This document shows, piece after piece, positions 47,444 through 47,692 of a stretch of DNA of 47,692 nucleotides. Source of the stretch: Eubacteriaceae bacterium. GTDB lineage: Bacteria > Bacillota > Clostridia > Eubacteriales > Eubacteriaceae. Below the pieces are notes generated by a model. That model was not told the DNA's origin and searched no databases. It saw only the letters and a program-made list of their open reading frames with translations. The stretch is from NCBI GenBank assembly GCA_017405085.1, contig JAFRBB010000063.1:1-47692 (forward strand), given 5' to 3'. The translations under genes and the position numbers were made by a program. Position 1 is the first letter of the stretch. The number at the start of each line of letters is the position of its first letter.

Positions 47444-47692
47444 AAGTCACAACCACCACTTCAAGTGGTGGTTTGGAATAACGCCCCATAGGGCTATCTT
47501 ACTGCCCGCCTAAAAAGGCGGGTGTTGCGAGCGTTTTTACTTGCCGGAGAGTGTAAAATAAAGTGTGTAAGTTACCGGTAATGATAAACCAAGTAATGTA
47601 CGCACTTTATTTTTTATATAAAGTGATGTACTCTATCAAAAAAGAGCAGAAAGGACAATGAGTACAATAATAATGGCATCTCGTAAAAAAAA
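47444..47692 (+). mobile_element. Probable left end of an IS200/IS605-type element (cut by window end)
   Basis: From about 47444 the sequence shows a perfect palindrome AACCACCACTT/AAGTGGTGGTT (47451-47473), then CCCGCC/GGCGGG (47505-47522) and a GTACGCACTTTAT...ATAAAGTGATGTAC inverted repeat (about 47598-47634). Such subterminal hairpins without terminal inverted repeats are typical of IS200/IS605 elements. The junction removes the start codon of the L,D-transpeptidase gene. No transposase is long enough to identify, so the class is inferred. Confidence 0.5.
47658..47692 (+). CDS. Start of an unidentified gene in the mobile element (partial)
   Basis: ATG 47658 preceded by AAAGGA (5 nt apart at best) opens a frame beginning MSTIIMASRKK that runs off the window. 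Eleven residues are too few to identify; a TnpA or TnpB protein is expected by position. Confidence 0.4.
   Translation, partial: MSTIIMASRKK

Noticed and set aside
1..47692. CRISPR array
   Set aside because: No series of regularly spaced direct repeats was found; the repeats present are palindromes or two-copy elements.

Overview
The window looks like a chromosomal segment of a Gram-positive, probably clostridial (Bacillota) bacterium. The main evidence is gene order: plsX-acpP-rnc-smc-ftsY-ylxM-ffh-rpsP-khpA and rimM-trmD-rplS-lepB-ylqF-rnhB-yraN are classic Firmicutes clusters. A CD1247-type zinc-ribbon protein, a CpXC protein, an Asp23 protein and a second Kae1-like protein beside xseA also fit Clostridia. 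Assignment below class level is not supported. UGA is used as an ordinary stop codon throughout.

Layout. 1-2558: accessory left edge with a truncated YhcG-type nuclease gene, a small membrane protein and about 1.3 kb of apparently decayed DNA. 2559-10342: a minus-strand redox/hydrolase operon (aldo/keto reductase, flavodoxin, Fe-alcohol dehydrogenase, flavodoxin lipoprotein, two alpha/beta hydrolases, lipoprotein leader, FMN reductase, esterase lipoprotein) divergent from a LysR regulator. This suggests aldehyde or electrophile detoxification. 10343-11283: MazG-like gene. 11373-28459: minus-strand housekeeping block for translation, SRP targeting, RNA processing, lipid synthesis and acetate kinase. 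28623-32277: plus-strand tmcAL, M29 aminopeptidase and nitroreductase. 32375-43941: minus-strand genes for a surface protein, CpXC, ispA, xseBA, Kae1-like, nusB, asp23, CD1247-like, efp, prmC, rpmE and rho. 44724-45779: a further hydrolase. 45900-46326: five tRNA genes (Gly, Arg, His, Gln, Lys) with their own promoter and terminator. 46685-47443: a broken L,D-transpeptidase gene. 47444-end: the start of what looks like an IS200/IS605-type element.

The most unusual region is 16249-16950, which splits the conserved khpA / rimM neighbourhood. It holds two back-to-back small hydrophobic-peptide reading frames (16438-16611 minus, 16746-16847 plus). Each is overlapped on the opposite strand by a short unit with its own promoter (TTGACA-17-TAAAAT and TTGATA-17-TATAAT), a 5' hairpin and a terminator-like hairpin. 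This is the layout of type I toxin-antitoxin modules. Beside them lie a 34-residue membrane peptide with a strong ribosome binding site and an XRE regulator. Other notable points are a Rho factor with two tandem RNA-binding cold-shock-like domains, a NusB with a low-complexity insertion and tail, a family of short palindromes built on a GC-NNN-GC core scattered between genes, and a repeat of about 130 bp present twice. All calls come from reading sequence and translations by eye; no database search was possible.
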